Positions 33,337-41,393 of a stretch of 64,000 bases of DNA are shown here, one piece after another; the first letter of the stretch is position 1, and every line of letters starts with the position of its first letter. Position numbers and translations under genes: made by a program. Source of the stretch: Streptomyces novaecaesareae (GTDB taxonomy: Bacteria > Actinomycetota > Actinomycetes > Streptomycetales > Streptomycetaceae); contig NZ_JNWQ01000032.1 in the NCBI RefSeq assembly GCF_000716875.1, positions 9,928 through 73,927 of the forward strand, written 5' to 3'. The notes below the pieces were generated by a model. The model had not been told where the DNA came from, did not search any database, and was given only the letters and a program-made list of their open reading frames with translations.

Positions 33337-34515
33337 GTGTCGTTGCCACCCCTGGTCGAGCCGGCCGACGAGCTCACCGTCGACGAGGTCCGCCGGTACT
33401 CCCGCCACCTGATCATCCCCGACGTGGGCATGGCCGGGCAGAAGCGGCTGAAGAACGCCAAGGTGCTGTGCGTCGGCGCCGGCGGCCTCGGCTCGCCCGC
33501 GCTGATGTACCTGGCCGCGGCGGGCGTCGGCACCCTCGGCATCGTCGAGTTCGACGTGGTGGACGAGTCCAACCTGCAGCGTCAGATCATCCACGGCCAG
33601 TCCGACATCGGCCGCTCCAAGGGCGAGTCGGCGCGGGACTCGGTCAAGGAGATCAACCCCTACGTCGACGTGATCCTCCACGAGGAGCGCCTCGACAACT
33701 CCAACGTCATGGAGATCTTCTCCGGCTACGACCTGATCGTGGACGGCACCGACAACTTCGCCACCCGCTACCTGGTGAACGACGCCGCGGTGCTGCTCGG
33801 CAAGCCGTACGTGTGGGGCTCGATCTACCGCTTCGACGGCCAGGCCAGCGTCTTCTGGGCCGAGCACGGCCCCTGCTACCGCTGCCTCTACCCGGAGGCC
33901 CCGCCGGCGGGCATGGTCCCCTCCTGCGCCGAGGGCGGCGTGCTGGGCGTGCTGTGCGCGTCCATCGGCTCGATCCAGGTCACCGAGGCGATCAAGCTGC
34001 TGGCCGGCGTCGGTGACCCGCTGGTCGGCCGGCTGATGATCTACGACGCCCTGGAGATGAACTACCGCCAGGTGAAGGTCCGCAAGGACCCGAACTGCGC
34101 GCTCTGCGGCGAGAACCCGACGGTCACCGAGCTGATCGACTACGAGGCCTTCTGCGGCGTCGTGTCGGAGGAGGCGCAGGCCGCCGCCGCCGGTTCGACC
34201 GTCACCTCGAAGCAGCTCAAGCAGTGGCAGGACGACGAGGAGGACATCTACCTCATCGACGTCCGCGAGCCCGGCGAGTACGAGATCGTCAACATCCCCG
34301 GCGCGGTGCTGATCCCGAAGAACGAGTTCCTGATGGGCGACGCGCTGGAGAAGCTGCCGCAGGACCGGAAGATCGTGCTGCACTGCAAGTCGGGCGTGCG
34401 CTCGGCCGAGGTGCTGGCCGTGGTGAAGGCCGCGGGCTTCGCCAACGCCGTCCACCTGGGCGGCGGCGTGCTCGGCTGGGTCAACCAGATCGAGCCGCAC
34501 AAGCCGGTCTACTGA
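33337..34515 (+). CDS. moeZ: Adenylyltransferase/sulfurtransferase MoeZ
   Basis: 392 aa from GTG 33337 (CGGAG upstream), matching the length of Streptomyces MoeZ (MSLPPLVEPA start). The E1-like adenylation domain has GAGGLGSP (47-54) and the structural zinc cysteines in CYRCLYP and CALCGENP. The C-terminal rhodanese domain (about 290-392) has the active-site loop HCKSGVRSAE. It activates the C-terminal glycine of ThiS-, MoaD- or CysO-like carriers and transfers sulfur for molybdopterin, thiamine, cysteine or secondary-metabolite thiolation. A perfect terminator follows. Confidence 0.93.
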   Translation: MSLPPLVEPADELTVDEVRRYSRHLIIPDVGMAGQKRLKNAKVLCVGAGGLGSPALMYLAAAGVGTLGIVEFDVVDESNLQRQIIHGQSDIGRSKGESARDSVKEINPYVDVILHEERLDNSNVMEIFSGYDLIVDGTDNFATRYLVNDAAVLLGKPYVWGSIYRFDGQASVFWAEHGPCYRCLYPEAPPAGMVPSCAEGGVLGVLCASIGSIQVTEAIKLLAGVGDPLVGRLMIYDALEMNYRQVKVRKDPNCALCGENPTVTELIDYEAFCGVVSEEAQAAAAGSTVTSKQLKQWQDDEEDIYLIDVREPGEYEIVNIPGAVLIPKNEFLMGDALEKLPQDRKIVLHCKSGVRSAEVLAVVKAAGFANAVHLGGGVLGWVNQIEPHKPVY

Positions 34516-34531
34516 CCGACGCTCTCACGTG

Positions 34532-34559
34532 GAAGGGCCCGCCGTCCGGCGGGCCCTTC
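34532..34559 (+). terminator. Terminator after moeZ
   Basis: A 13-bp perfect stem, GAAGGGCCCGCCG paired with its complement around a TC loop, 17 nt after the stop codon. Confidence 0.9.
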
Positions 34560-34594
34560 GTCGTACGGCCGGAGCCGCGTCCGCCCTCGTACGG

Positions 34595-37339
34595 TCAGAG
34601 CGCGTGCCTGCGCTGCAGCACGTTGTAGGCGATCCAGCCCGGCAGGACGGGCAGCCAGAAGGTGAGCGCCCGGTAGAGGAACACCGCCGGGGTAGCCACC
34701 GCGGGGGACACGTCCGCGACGGTCAGGGCGCCGATCAGGGCGACCTCGACCGGGCCGATGCCGCCCGGGGTGGGGATCGCCGATCCCGCCGCGTTGGCGG
34801 TCAGGAAGACCACCGCGACCGCCGGGAAGCTGACGTCGCCGCCGAAGGCCTGCACCGAGAAGTCCAGGCAGGCGGTGAAGGACAGGGTCAGCAGCAGGAT
34901 GCCGCCGAAGCCGGTGACCAGCTTGCTGGGCGTCTGCATCAGGTCGAGCATCCGCGGCACCACGCCGAAGAACAGCGAGCGCAGCCGGCCCAGCACGAAC
35001 CGGCGCAGCGGCGCGACGGCGGCCACCACCAGGGCGAGCACGGCGGCGGTCAGCACGCCGATGATCACCGCGCGGGAGGCGGAGAGGTCGCCGTTGGTCT
35101 GGCTGCCGGTGATCAGGCCGAAGCTGAACAGCAGCAGCAGGTGCCCGGCCAGGCCCGCCAGCTGGGAGGCGCCGACCGAGGCCACCGCCTGGCCGGAGCG
35201 GATGCCGGCCTTCTGCAGGTAGCGGGTGTTGAGCGCGATGCCGCCGATCGCCGCGGGGGCGACCAGTTTGACGAAGGAGCCGGCCAGCTGGGCGGCGACG
35301 GTGCGCCGGAACGGCAGCCGCTCGGGCACGAAGCCGGTCAGGCTCATCGCGGCGGCGACGTAGCTGAACGCGGCCGCCAGCAGGGCGGCCGCCGCCCAGG
35401 CCCAGTTCATCTGGGAGAGCTTGAGCTGGGCCGGCTTGATGGTGGTCAGGGCCAGGTAGGCGGCGAAGGTGAGCGCGATCACCATGATCAGCGTCTTCGG
35501 CTTCAGCCGTTCCAGCTTGGCCGGCTCCATCGGCGCCTCGGGCGCGATCTGCAGGATCTGGCCGCGGATGCGGCTCAGCAGGTCCTCGCCGGCCGCCGCG
35601 ATGTCCTCCTCGGCCTGCTGCTGGGTGCGCTCGCCGGCCGCGACCTGCGCCAGCGCCTTGGCGCGGGCGGCGGCCTTGCGCTCCTTGCCGAGCTTGGCGA
35701 GGTCGATCCTGGTGGAGCGGCTCATCCCGACCGGCTGGAGCAGCGGCAGTGCCTGCGCCACCCGCTCGGCGCCGAGCACCGCGTTGGCGGCGGCGACGGC
35801 CCGCTCCGGCCCGATCCGCAGCGCGAAGGTGGTGAGCAGCTGGGCGACGTCGATGCGCAGGGTGAGGTCGGTGGCGGCGATGTCGCCGCCGGAGAGGTTG
35901 ACCAGGCAGCCGCTCTTCGCGTCCACGACCAGCAGCGACTCGCCGGTCAGCCGACGGTGGGCGATCCGGCGCTCGTGCAGGGCGGCCACCGACTGCCAGA
36001 TCGAGGCCATCACCCGGTCGGTGACCTCGTCGTCGGCCAGCTCGTCCAGGGTGCGGCCCTCGACGTTCTCGTACACCAGGATCGCAGCGTCCGGGCCGAG
36101 CTCGGAGGTGGCGACCAGCTGCGGGGCGTGGGCGCCCGAGGCGGCCGCCGCGTACGCGATCAGGGCCTCCTGCTCCAGCGCCTGGCGCAGCGACTGCGGG
36201 CTGCGGCGCACCGCGACCGAGCGCAGCCGCAGCCGCCGCCAGGCCCGGTAGAAGAAACCGGAGGCCTGCTGCTCGCGGTCGATGATGTGGACGTCCAGGT
36301 GCGGGCCGGCCTGCTGGGTCACGTGGTAGCGGCGGGTGCCGCCGGGGGCGTCGGGCGCGCGGTGGGCGCTCTCCGGGGTGAAGCCGACCTTGCGCAGGCC
36401 GATCATCAGATGCTGTCCGGTGGGCCGGATGTTGGGGGAGCCGATCGCGTACAGCGTGCCGTAGGCGACGGACCAGCCGATCAGCACGGTGAGCATCAGC
36501 GACAGCGGGGTGGTGTAGCCGCCGAGCAGCTCGGTCACCCCGCTGAAGACCACCACCACCCACAGGGCGACCCGCCAGCGCGGTCTGCTCGACATGCCGA
36601 CGGCGGTCATGTAGGCGATCACCGGTGCGAGGTAGCCGTGCACCGGGTCGGTGAGGGTGCCGTTGCTGTCCAGCGGCAGCCTGGTCAGCGCGTCCCGGAT
36701 GTGGTCGGAGGCGCCTTCGGCCACCCACCAGTCGATGCCGAGCGAGACGCCGTACGCGAGCACCGAGGCGAGCACGCCGTCGGCGACCCGCAGGCCGTCG
36801 CGTTTGATCAGCCGCTCGACGGCGAAGGCCAGCGGCACGGCGAGCACCGCGACGCTGGAGACCAGGCCGGTGATGGTGGAGAGCACCGCGGAGAAGTGCG
36901 GCGCGTTGGTGGCGATGTCCTGCTCGATGCCGGTGGTGGTCGAGGTGGCGATGCCGGCCAGGACGAAGACGGCGACGATCCCGAAGACACCGGCCAGGAA
37001 GCGGATCAGGTCGGACGGGCGGTGCGCGCGGGCGGCGAGCAGCGGCTCGTCGACGTCCAGGTGCGGGGCGTCGTCCAGCGGGTCCTGGTGGTCGTGCGGC
37101 GGCTTCGGGGCGGTCGGCGCCGGGATGGCGGGCTTCGGGGTCTCGGCCGGGGTCTCCGGCCGGGTGGGCTGTTCGGGCTGTGCGGGCGCGGGGGTCTTGA
37201 TCGTCCGGTCCTTGATCAGGGAGACTTCCGGCGTCGGCCCCGGTTCGGGCCGGCCTTCGGCCCCGCCGGACGGCGGGGGCACGGCGGCAGCGGACTCGTC
37301 GGAGTCCTTGTCCACGCCCACGTCAGCCGTCCCGGTCAT
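34595..37339 (-). CDS. Flippase-like membrane protein (LPG_synthase_TM) fused to a pseudokinase domain
   Basis: 914 aa from ATG 37339 (GAGGAC upstream). An acidic N-terminal tail precedes about six membrane helices (about 105-280). A protein-kinase-like cytoplasmic domain follows (about 305-540), in which the catalytic HRD reads AHRRL and the DFG region reads NLSGGD, so phosphotransfer is unlikely. The C-terminal seven-to-eight-helix lysylphosphatidylglycerol-synthase/YbhN flippase domain (about 590-914) has the signature TPGGIGPVE. It may move a lipid-linked molecule across the membrane under control of a sensor pseudokinase (inference). It lies between moeZ and the ATL gene. Confidence 0.8.
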   Translation of the reverse strand: MTGTADVGVDKDSDESAAAVPPPSGGAEGRPEPGPTPEVSLIKDRTIKTPAPAQPEQPTRPETPAETPKPAIPAPTAPKPPHDHQDPLDDAPHLDVDEPLLAARAHRPSDLIRFLAGVFGIVAVFVLAGIATSTTTGIEQDIATNAPHFSAVLSTITGLVSSVAVLAVPLAFAVERLIKRDGLRVADGVLASVLAYGVSLGIDWWVAEGASDHIRDALTRLPLDSNGTLTDPVHGYLAPVIAYMTAVGMSSRPRWRVALWVVVVFSGVTELLGGYTTPLSLMLTVLIGWSVAYGTLYAIGSPNIRPTGQHLMIGLRKVGFTPESAHRAPDAPGGTRRYHVTQQAGPHLDVHIIDREQQASGFFYRAWRRLRLRSVAVRRSPQSLRQALEQEALIAYAAAASGAHAPQLVATSELGPDAAILVYENVEGRTLDELADDEVTDRVMASIWQSVAALHERRIAHRRLTGESLLVVDAKSGCLVNLSGGDIAATDLTLRIDVAQLLTTFALRIGPERAVAAANAVLGAERVAQALPLLQPVGMSRSTRIDLAKLGKERKAAARAKALAQVAAGERTQQQAEEDIAAAGEDLLSRIRGQILQIAPEAPMEPAKLERLKPKTLIMVIALTFAAYLALTTIKPAQLKLSQMNWAWAAAALLAAAFSYVAAAMSLTGFVPERLPFRRTVAAQLAGSFVKLVAPAAIGGIALNTRYLQKAGIRSGQAVASVGASQLAGLAGHLLLLFSFGLITGSQTNGDLSASRAVIIGVLTAAVLALVVAAVAPLRRFVLGRLRSLFFGVVPRMLDLMQTPSKLVTGFGGILLLTLSFTACLDFSVQAFGGDVSFPAVAVVFLTANAAGSAIPTPGGIGPVEVALIGALTVADVSPAVATPAVFLYRALTFWLPVLPGWIAYNVLQRRHAL

Positions 37340-37473
37340 CTGGTCTTGTCCTCGTATCACCACTCACCGCCCCGAAGATGGTGGCATGCCCCGACGCCCC
37401 GTGCTGGACAGGGGGCGGATCGGGCGCGGCGTTCCGTTCGCACCGGACCGCGGGTGCGCCCCTGTAAGGAAGA

Positions 37474-37851
37474 ATGCCGCAGGTGACGGACGTAACAGGC
37501 GACGGCCTCCCGGACTCCTTGCCGCCCTTCGCCGAACTGGTGCTCGACCTGACCGAGCGGATTCCACCCGGCCGGGTGATGACCTACGGCGACGTCGCCG
37601 AGTACCTCGGCCAGGGCGGGCCCCGGCAGGTCGGCCGGGTGATGGCCCTGTACGGCGGCTCGGTGCCCTGGTGGCGGGTCATCCGCGCGGACGGCCGCTT
37701 CCTGCCCGGGCACGAGCAGCGCGCCCTCGCCCACTACGGCGAGGAGGGCACCCCGCTGCGCGAACTCGCCGACCCGCCCCGGGTCGACCTCAAGCGGGCC
37801 CGCTGGGACGGGGAGCCGATTCCTGGGATTGGCCCGCACGGACGGGATTGA
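37474..37851 (+). CDS. Alkyltransferase-like protein (ATL), MGMT family without active cysteine
   Basis: 125 aa from ATG 37474 (AAGGAAG upstream). The fold is that of the MGMT C-terminal domain (IPPGRVMTYGDVAEYLG, PRQVGRVMA), but the active-site PCHR is PWWR at 65-68, so the acceptor cysteine is replaced by Trp. ATL proteins bind O6-alkylguanine and channel it into nucleotide-excision repair rather than repairing it directly. The position next to adnAB matches Rv3204. Confidence 0.9.
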   Translation: MPQVTDVTGDGLPDSLPPFAELVLDLTERIPPGRVMTYGDVAEYLGQGGPRQVGRVMALYGGSVPWWRVIRADGRFLPGHEQRALAHYGEEGTPLRELADPPRVDLKRARWDGEPIPGIGPHGRD

Positions 37852-37941
37852 CGGGGGAGGATCGTAGGCTCGATGCGGGCGGGCCCCGACGGGCCCGCCC
37901 CGCCATGCCCCCCGTTCCACCGCTCGACCCCAGGACCATCC

Positions 37942-40900
37942 GTGAGTTCCCCGTACCGGCTCGTGCGCAACCCGCTCGTCCAGCCCGACCCACCCGTGCT
38001 GGACGCCTATCAGCGCGCCGTGGTCGAGCACACCGGCGGCCCGCTGCTGGTGCTCGCGGGGCCCGGCACCGGCAAGACCACGACGCTCGTCGAGGCCGTC
38101 GCCCGGCGGATCGAGGACGGCACCGACCCCGAGCGGATCCTCGTCCTCACCTTCAGCCGCAAGGCCGCGACGGAACTGCGCGACCGGATGTCCGGCCGGC
38201 TCGGCAGCACCGCCGCCGCCCCGCAGGCCACCACCTTCCACTCCTTCTGCTACGCCCTGCTGCGCGCCCACCAGGACCCGCAGGACTACGCCGAGCCGCT
38301 GCGGCTGCTCTCCGGCCCCGAGCAGGACGTCATGGTCCGCGAACTGCTCGCCGGCGGCGCCGAGGACGCCCGCCTCGGCAGCTCCCGGATCCCCTGGCCG
38401 CTGGACCTGCGGGCCTGCCTGACCACCCGCGGCTTCGCCGACGAGGTCCGCGCCGTCCTCGCCCGCAGCCGCGAGCTCGGCCTCGGCGAGGCCGAACTGG
38501 AACGCTTCGCCCAGGGCGTCCAGCGCCCCGACTGGGCCGCCGCCGCGCACTTCCTCGCCGACTACCTCGACGTGCTCGACCTGCGCGGCGTCCTCGACTA
38601 CGCCGAACTCGTCCACCGCGCCGTCCTGCTCGCCGAACGCCCCGACGTCGAGGACGAACTGCGCCGGCGCTACGACGTCGTCTTCGTCGACGAGTACCAG
38701 GACACCGACCCCTCCCAGGTCCGGCTGCTGCGCCGGCTCGCCGGCGGCGGACGCGACCTCGTCGCGGTCGGTGACCCCGACCAGTCGATCTACGCCTTCC
38801 GCGGCGCCGACATCAACGGCATCCTCGACTTCCCGCAGACCTTCCGCCGGGCCGACGGCAGCCCCGCCGAGGTCAAGGTGCTGCGCGTCTCCCGCCGCTC
38901 CGGCGCCCTGCTGCTCGCCGCCTCCCGCGAGATCGCCCGGCGGATGCCCATGGGCCGCCTGCCCGCCGACAAGCTCGCCCAGCACCGCGCCCTGCTGCCC
39001 TCCCGCGAAGGCGGCCGGGTCGAGGTGTACACCTACCCGACACCCGGCGCCGAACTCGACTCGATCGCCGACCTGCTGCGCCGCGCCCACCTGGAGGACG
39101 GCGTGCCCTGGGGCGAGATGGCCGTGCTCGTCCGGGCCGGCGCCCGCTCCATCCCCGGTGTCCGGCGGGCGCTCGGCGCGGCCGGCGTCCCGCTGGAGAT
39201 CGACGGCGACGACCTGCCGCTGCGCGAGGAGCCGGCCGTCGCCCAGCTGCTGCTCGCCCTGCGGGTCTGCGCCGAACAGGCCGCCCGGCAGAGCGCCCGC
39301 GACCGGCAGGGCGACCTCGGCGACGAGGACGCCGACACCCCCGACACCCCCGACCCGCTCACCACCGAGCTGGCGCACGCCCTGCTCACCGGCCCGCTCG
39401 GCGGCCTCGACGGCTCCGACCTGCGCCGCCTGGGCCGCGCCCTGCGCGAGGAGGAACGCGCCGCCCTGCGCGCCGAAGGTCGCCCGGCCACCGCCCCGCG
39501 CCCGGCCGGCGAGCTGATCCGCGAGGCCCTCGCCGAACCCGAACGCCTCGTCGCCCTCGACCCGGCGCACGCCCGCCGCGCCCGCGACCTCGGCACCCTG
39601 CTGCGCAAGGTCCGCGAGATGCTGGCCGGCGGCTGCACCGCCGAGGAGGCGCTGTGGGAGCTGTGGGACGGCAGCCGCCGCTGGCGCGAACGCCTGGAGC
39701 GGGCCGCCCTGCGCGGCGGCGCCGCCGGCCGCAACGCCGACCGCGACCTGGACGCGCTGTGCGCCCTGTTCGAGACCGCCGCCCGCGCCGAGGAACAGGT
39801 CACCGGCCACCGCAGCGCCCTCGACCTGCTCGCCGAACTCGAAGCCCAGGACATCGCCGCCGACACCCTCACCGTCCGGGCCGTACGCCCCGAAGCCGTC
39901 CGGCTGATGACCGCCCACCGCTCCAAGGGCCTGGAATGGCGCCTGGTCGTCGTCGCCGGCGTCCAGGACGGCCTCTGGCCCGACCTGCGCCGCCGCGGCT
40001 CCCTGCTGGAGGCCGACCGGATCGGCCGCGACGGCCTCGCCGAACCGCTCACCCCGGCCGCCCTGCTCGGCGAGGAACGCCGCCTCTTCTACGTCGCCGC
40101 GACCCGCGCGAAGGAGCGGCTGGTCGTCACCGCCGTCAAGGCCCCCGCCGACGACGGCGACGAGCCCTCCCGCTTCCTGCGCGAGCTCTACCGCGAGGAC
40201 GTCGACCCTCCCCCAGCCTCCGGCCGGGGGTACCCCCAGAACGGCAACAAGCTGCGCCGCACCCCGCCGGTCACCGTCGAGGACGTCACCCACCGCCCGC
40301 GCCGCCCGCTGTCCGTCGCCGCGCTGGTCGCCGAGCTGCGGGCCGTCACCGTCGACCCCGCCCGCTCGCCCGAACTGCGCCGCGCCGCCGCCGAACGGCT
40401 CGCCACCCTCGCCGCCGCCACCGACGACGAAGGGCTGCCGCTGGTGCCCGCCGCCCACCCCGCCCGCTGGTGGGGCCTGGACGACCCGACCGCCGCCCCC
40501 GAACCGCTGCGCGACGCCGACCTGCCGGTGCGGCTGTCCGGCAGCGGCCTGGAGCAGCTGGAGAGCTGCTCGCTGCAGTGGTTCCTGGACAAGGAGGTCA
40601 AGGCGCGCGGCGCGGGCTCGGCCGCCCAGGGCTTCGGCAACGTGGTGCACGCCCTCGCCGACGAGGTCGGCTCCGGCCGCAGCCCCGCCGACCTCGCCGT
40701 CCTCATGGAGCGCCTGGACACCGTCTGGGACGGGCTCGCCTTCGACGCGCCCTGGAAGTCCCGGCAGGAGAAGACCGAGGCCCGCGCCGCCCTGGAGCGC
40801 TTCCTCAACTGGCACGTCATGGAACGCGGCCGGGACGTCGTCGCCACCGAGCACGGCTTCGACGTCACCCTCGACGTCGGCGGCGTCTCGGTGCGCATCC

Positions 40901-41322
40901 GCGGCTCGATGGACCGGGTCGAGAAGGACGCCGCCGGGCGCGCCTACGTGGTCGACTTCAAGACCGGCAAGCAGATACCCACCGACAAGTCGCTGCCCGA
41001 GCACAAGCAGCTCGCCGTCTACCAGCTCGCCGTCCGGGCCGGCGCCCTCAACCAGCTGCCCGGCTTCGCCGAGCACCCCCCGGACACCGGCGGCGCCGAA
41101 CTCGTCCACCTGCGCGAGCCCTCCGCCAAGGCCGCCCAGGACACCCCCAAGGTCCAGCGGCAGGAGCCGCCGGAGGGCGAGCCGTGGATCGAGAACCTGC
41201 TCGCCGAGGCGGCCGGGAAGGTCCTCGCCGAGCGCTTCGTCCCGCAGACCGGCGGCGGCTGCGACCGCTGCACCTTCCGCCGCAGCTGCTCCGCCCAGCG
41301 GGACGGGGAGCAGCTGCTGTGA
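37942..41322 (+). CDS. adnA: UvrD-like helicase / RecB-like nuclease, first AdnAB subunit
   Basis: 1126 aa from GTG 37942. Walker A LAGPGTGKT (38-46), motif II DEYQDTD at D250, and motif VI AATRAKERL near 735 define the SF1 motor. The C-terminal PD-(D/E)XK nuclease has VVDFKTGKQ with D1005 and K1007. Four cysteines, C876 and then C1107-x2-C1110-x5-C1116, have the spacing of the AddB-type 4Fe-4S staple. Between the helicase and nuclease a DPPPASGRGYPQNGNK linker is encoded by a Streptomyces-type GGGGGTACCCCC repeat. With the next gene it forms the end-resecting AdnAB complex for double-strand-break repair. The A/B assignment rests on gene order. Confidence 0.85.
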   Translation: MSSPYRLVRNPLVQPDPPVLDAYQRAVVEHTGGPLLVLAGPGTGKTTTLVEAVARRIEDGTDPERILVLTFSRKAATELRDRMSGRLGSTAAAPQATTFHSFCYALLRAHQDPQDYAEPLRLLSGPEQDVMVRELLAGGAEDARLGSSRIPWPLDLRACLTTRGFADEVRAVLARSRELGLGEAELERFAQGVQRPDWAAAAHFLADYLDVLDLRGVLDYAELVHRAVLLAERPDVEDELRRRYDVVFVDEYQDTDPSQVRLLRRLAGGGRDLVAVGDPDQSIYAFRGADINGILDFPQTFRRADGSPAEVKVLRVSRRSGALLLAASREIARRMPMGRLPADKLAQHRALLPSREGGRVEVYTYPTPGAELDSIADLLRRAHLEDGVPWGEMAVLVRAGARSIPGVRRALGAAGVPLEIDGDDLPLREEPAVAQLLLALRVCAEQAARQSARDRQGDLGDEDADTPDTPDPLTTELAHALLTGPLGGLDGSDLRRLGRALREEERAALRAEGRPATAPRPAGELIREALAEPERLVALDPAHARRARDLGTLLRKVREMLAGGCTAEEALWELWDGSRRWRERLERAALRGGAAGRNADRDLDALCALFETAARAEEQVTGHRSALDLLAELEAQDIAADTLTVRAVRPEAVRLMTAHRSKGLEWRLVVVAGVQDGLWPDLRRRGSLLEADRIGRDGLAEPLTPAALLGEERRLFYVAATRAKERLVVTAVKAPADDGDEPSRFLRELYREDVDPPPASGRGYPQNGNKLRRTPPVTVEDVTHRPRRPLSVAALVAELRAVTVDPARSPELRRAAAERLATLAAATDDEGLPLVPAAHPARWWGLDDPTAAPEPLRDADLPVRLSGSGLEQLESCSLQWFLDKEVKARGAGSAAQGFGNVVHALADEVGSGRSPADLAVLMERLDTVWDGLAFDAPWKSRQEKTEARAALERFLNWHVMERGRDVVATEHGFDVTLDVGGVSVRIRGSMDRVEKDAAGRAYVVDFKTGKQIPTDKSLPEHKQLAVYQLAVRAGALNQLPGFAEHPPDTGGAELVHLREPSAKAAQDTPKVQRQEPPEGEPWIENLLAEAAGKVLAERFVPQTGGGCDRCTFRRSCSAQRDGEQLL
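40208..40242. repeat. Streptomyces-type GGGGGTACCCCC repeat inside adnA
   Basis: CTCCCCCAGCCTCCGGCCGG followed directly by GGGTACCCCCA. The 12-bp palindrome GGGGGTACCCCC is part of a repeat that I recall as frequent between Streptomyces genes. Here it is in frame in the linker between motor and nuclease domains. Confidence 0.6.
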
Positions 41323-41393
41323 CCCGCCCGCTCGCCGCCGGGGCGGAGCCGGCTGAATGAGGGCTTGTCCGTCGCTCCGGTTACGGTTGCGGG

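Noticed and set aside
37357..41109. Very long open frame antisense to adnA (more than 1200 codons)
   Set aside because: It is the mirror of a high-GC gene: Gly/Ala/Val/Arg-rich with no domains. Both helicase and nuclease motifs are on the plus strand.
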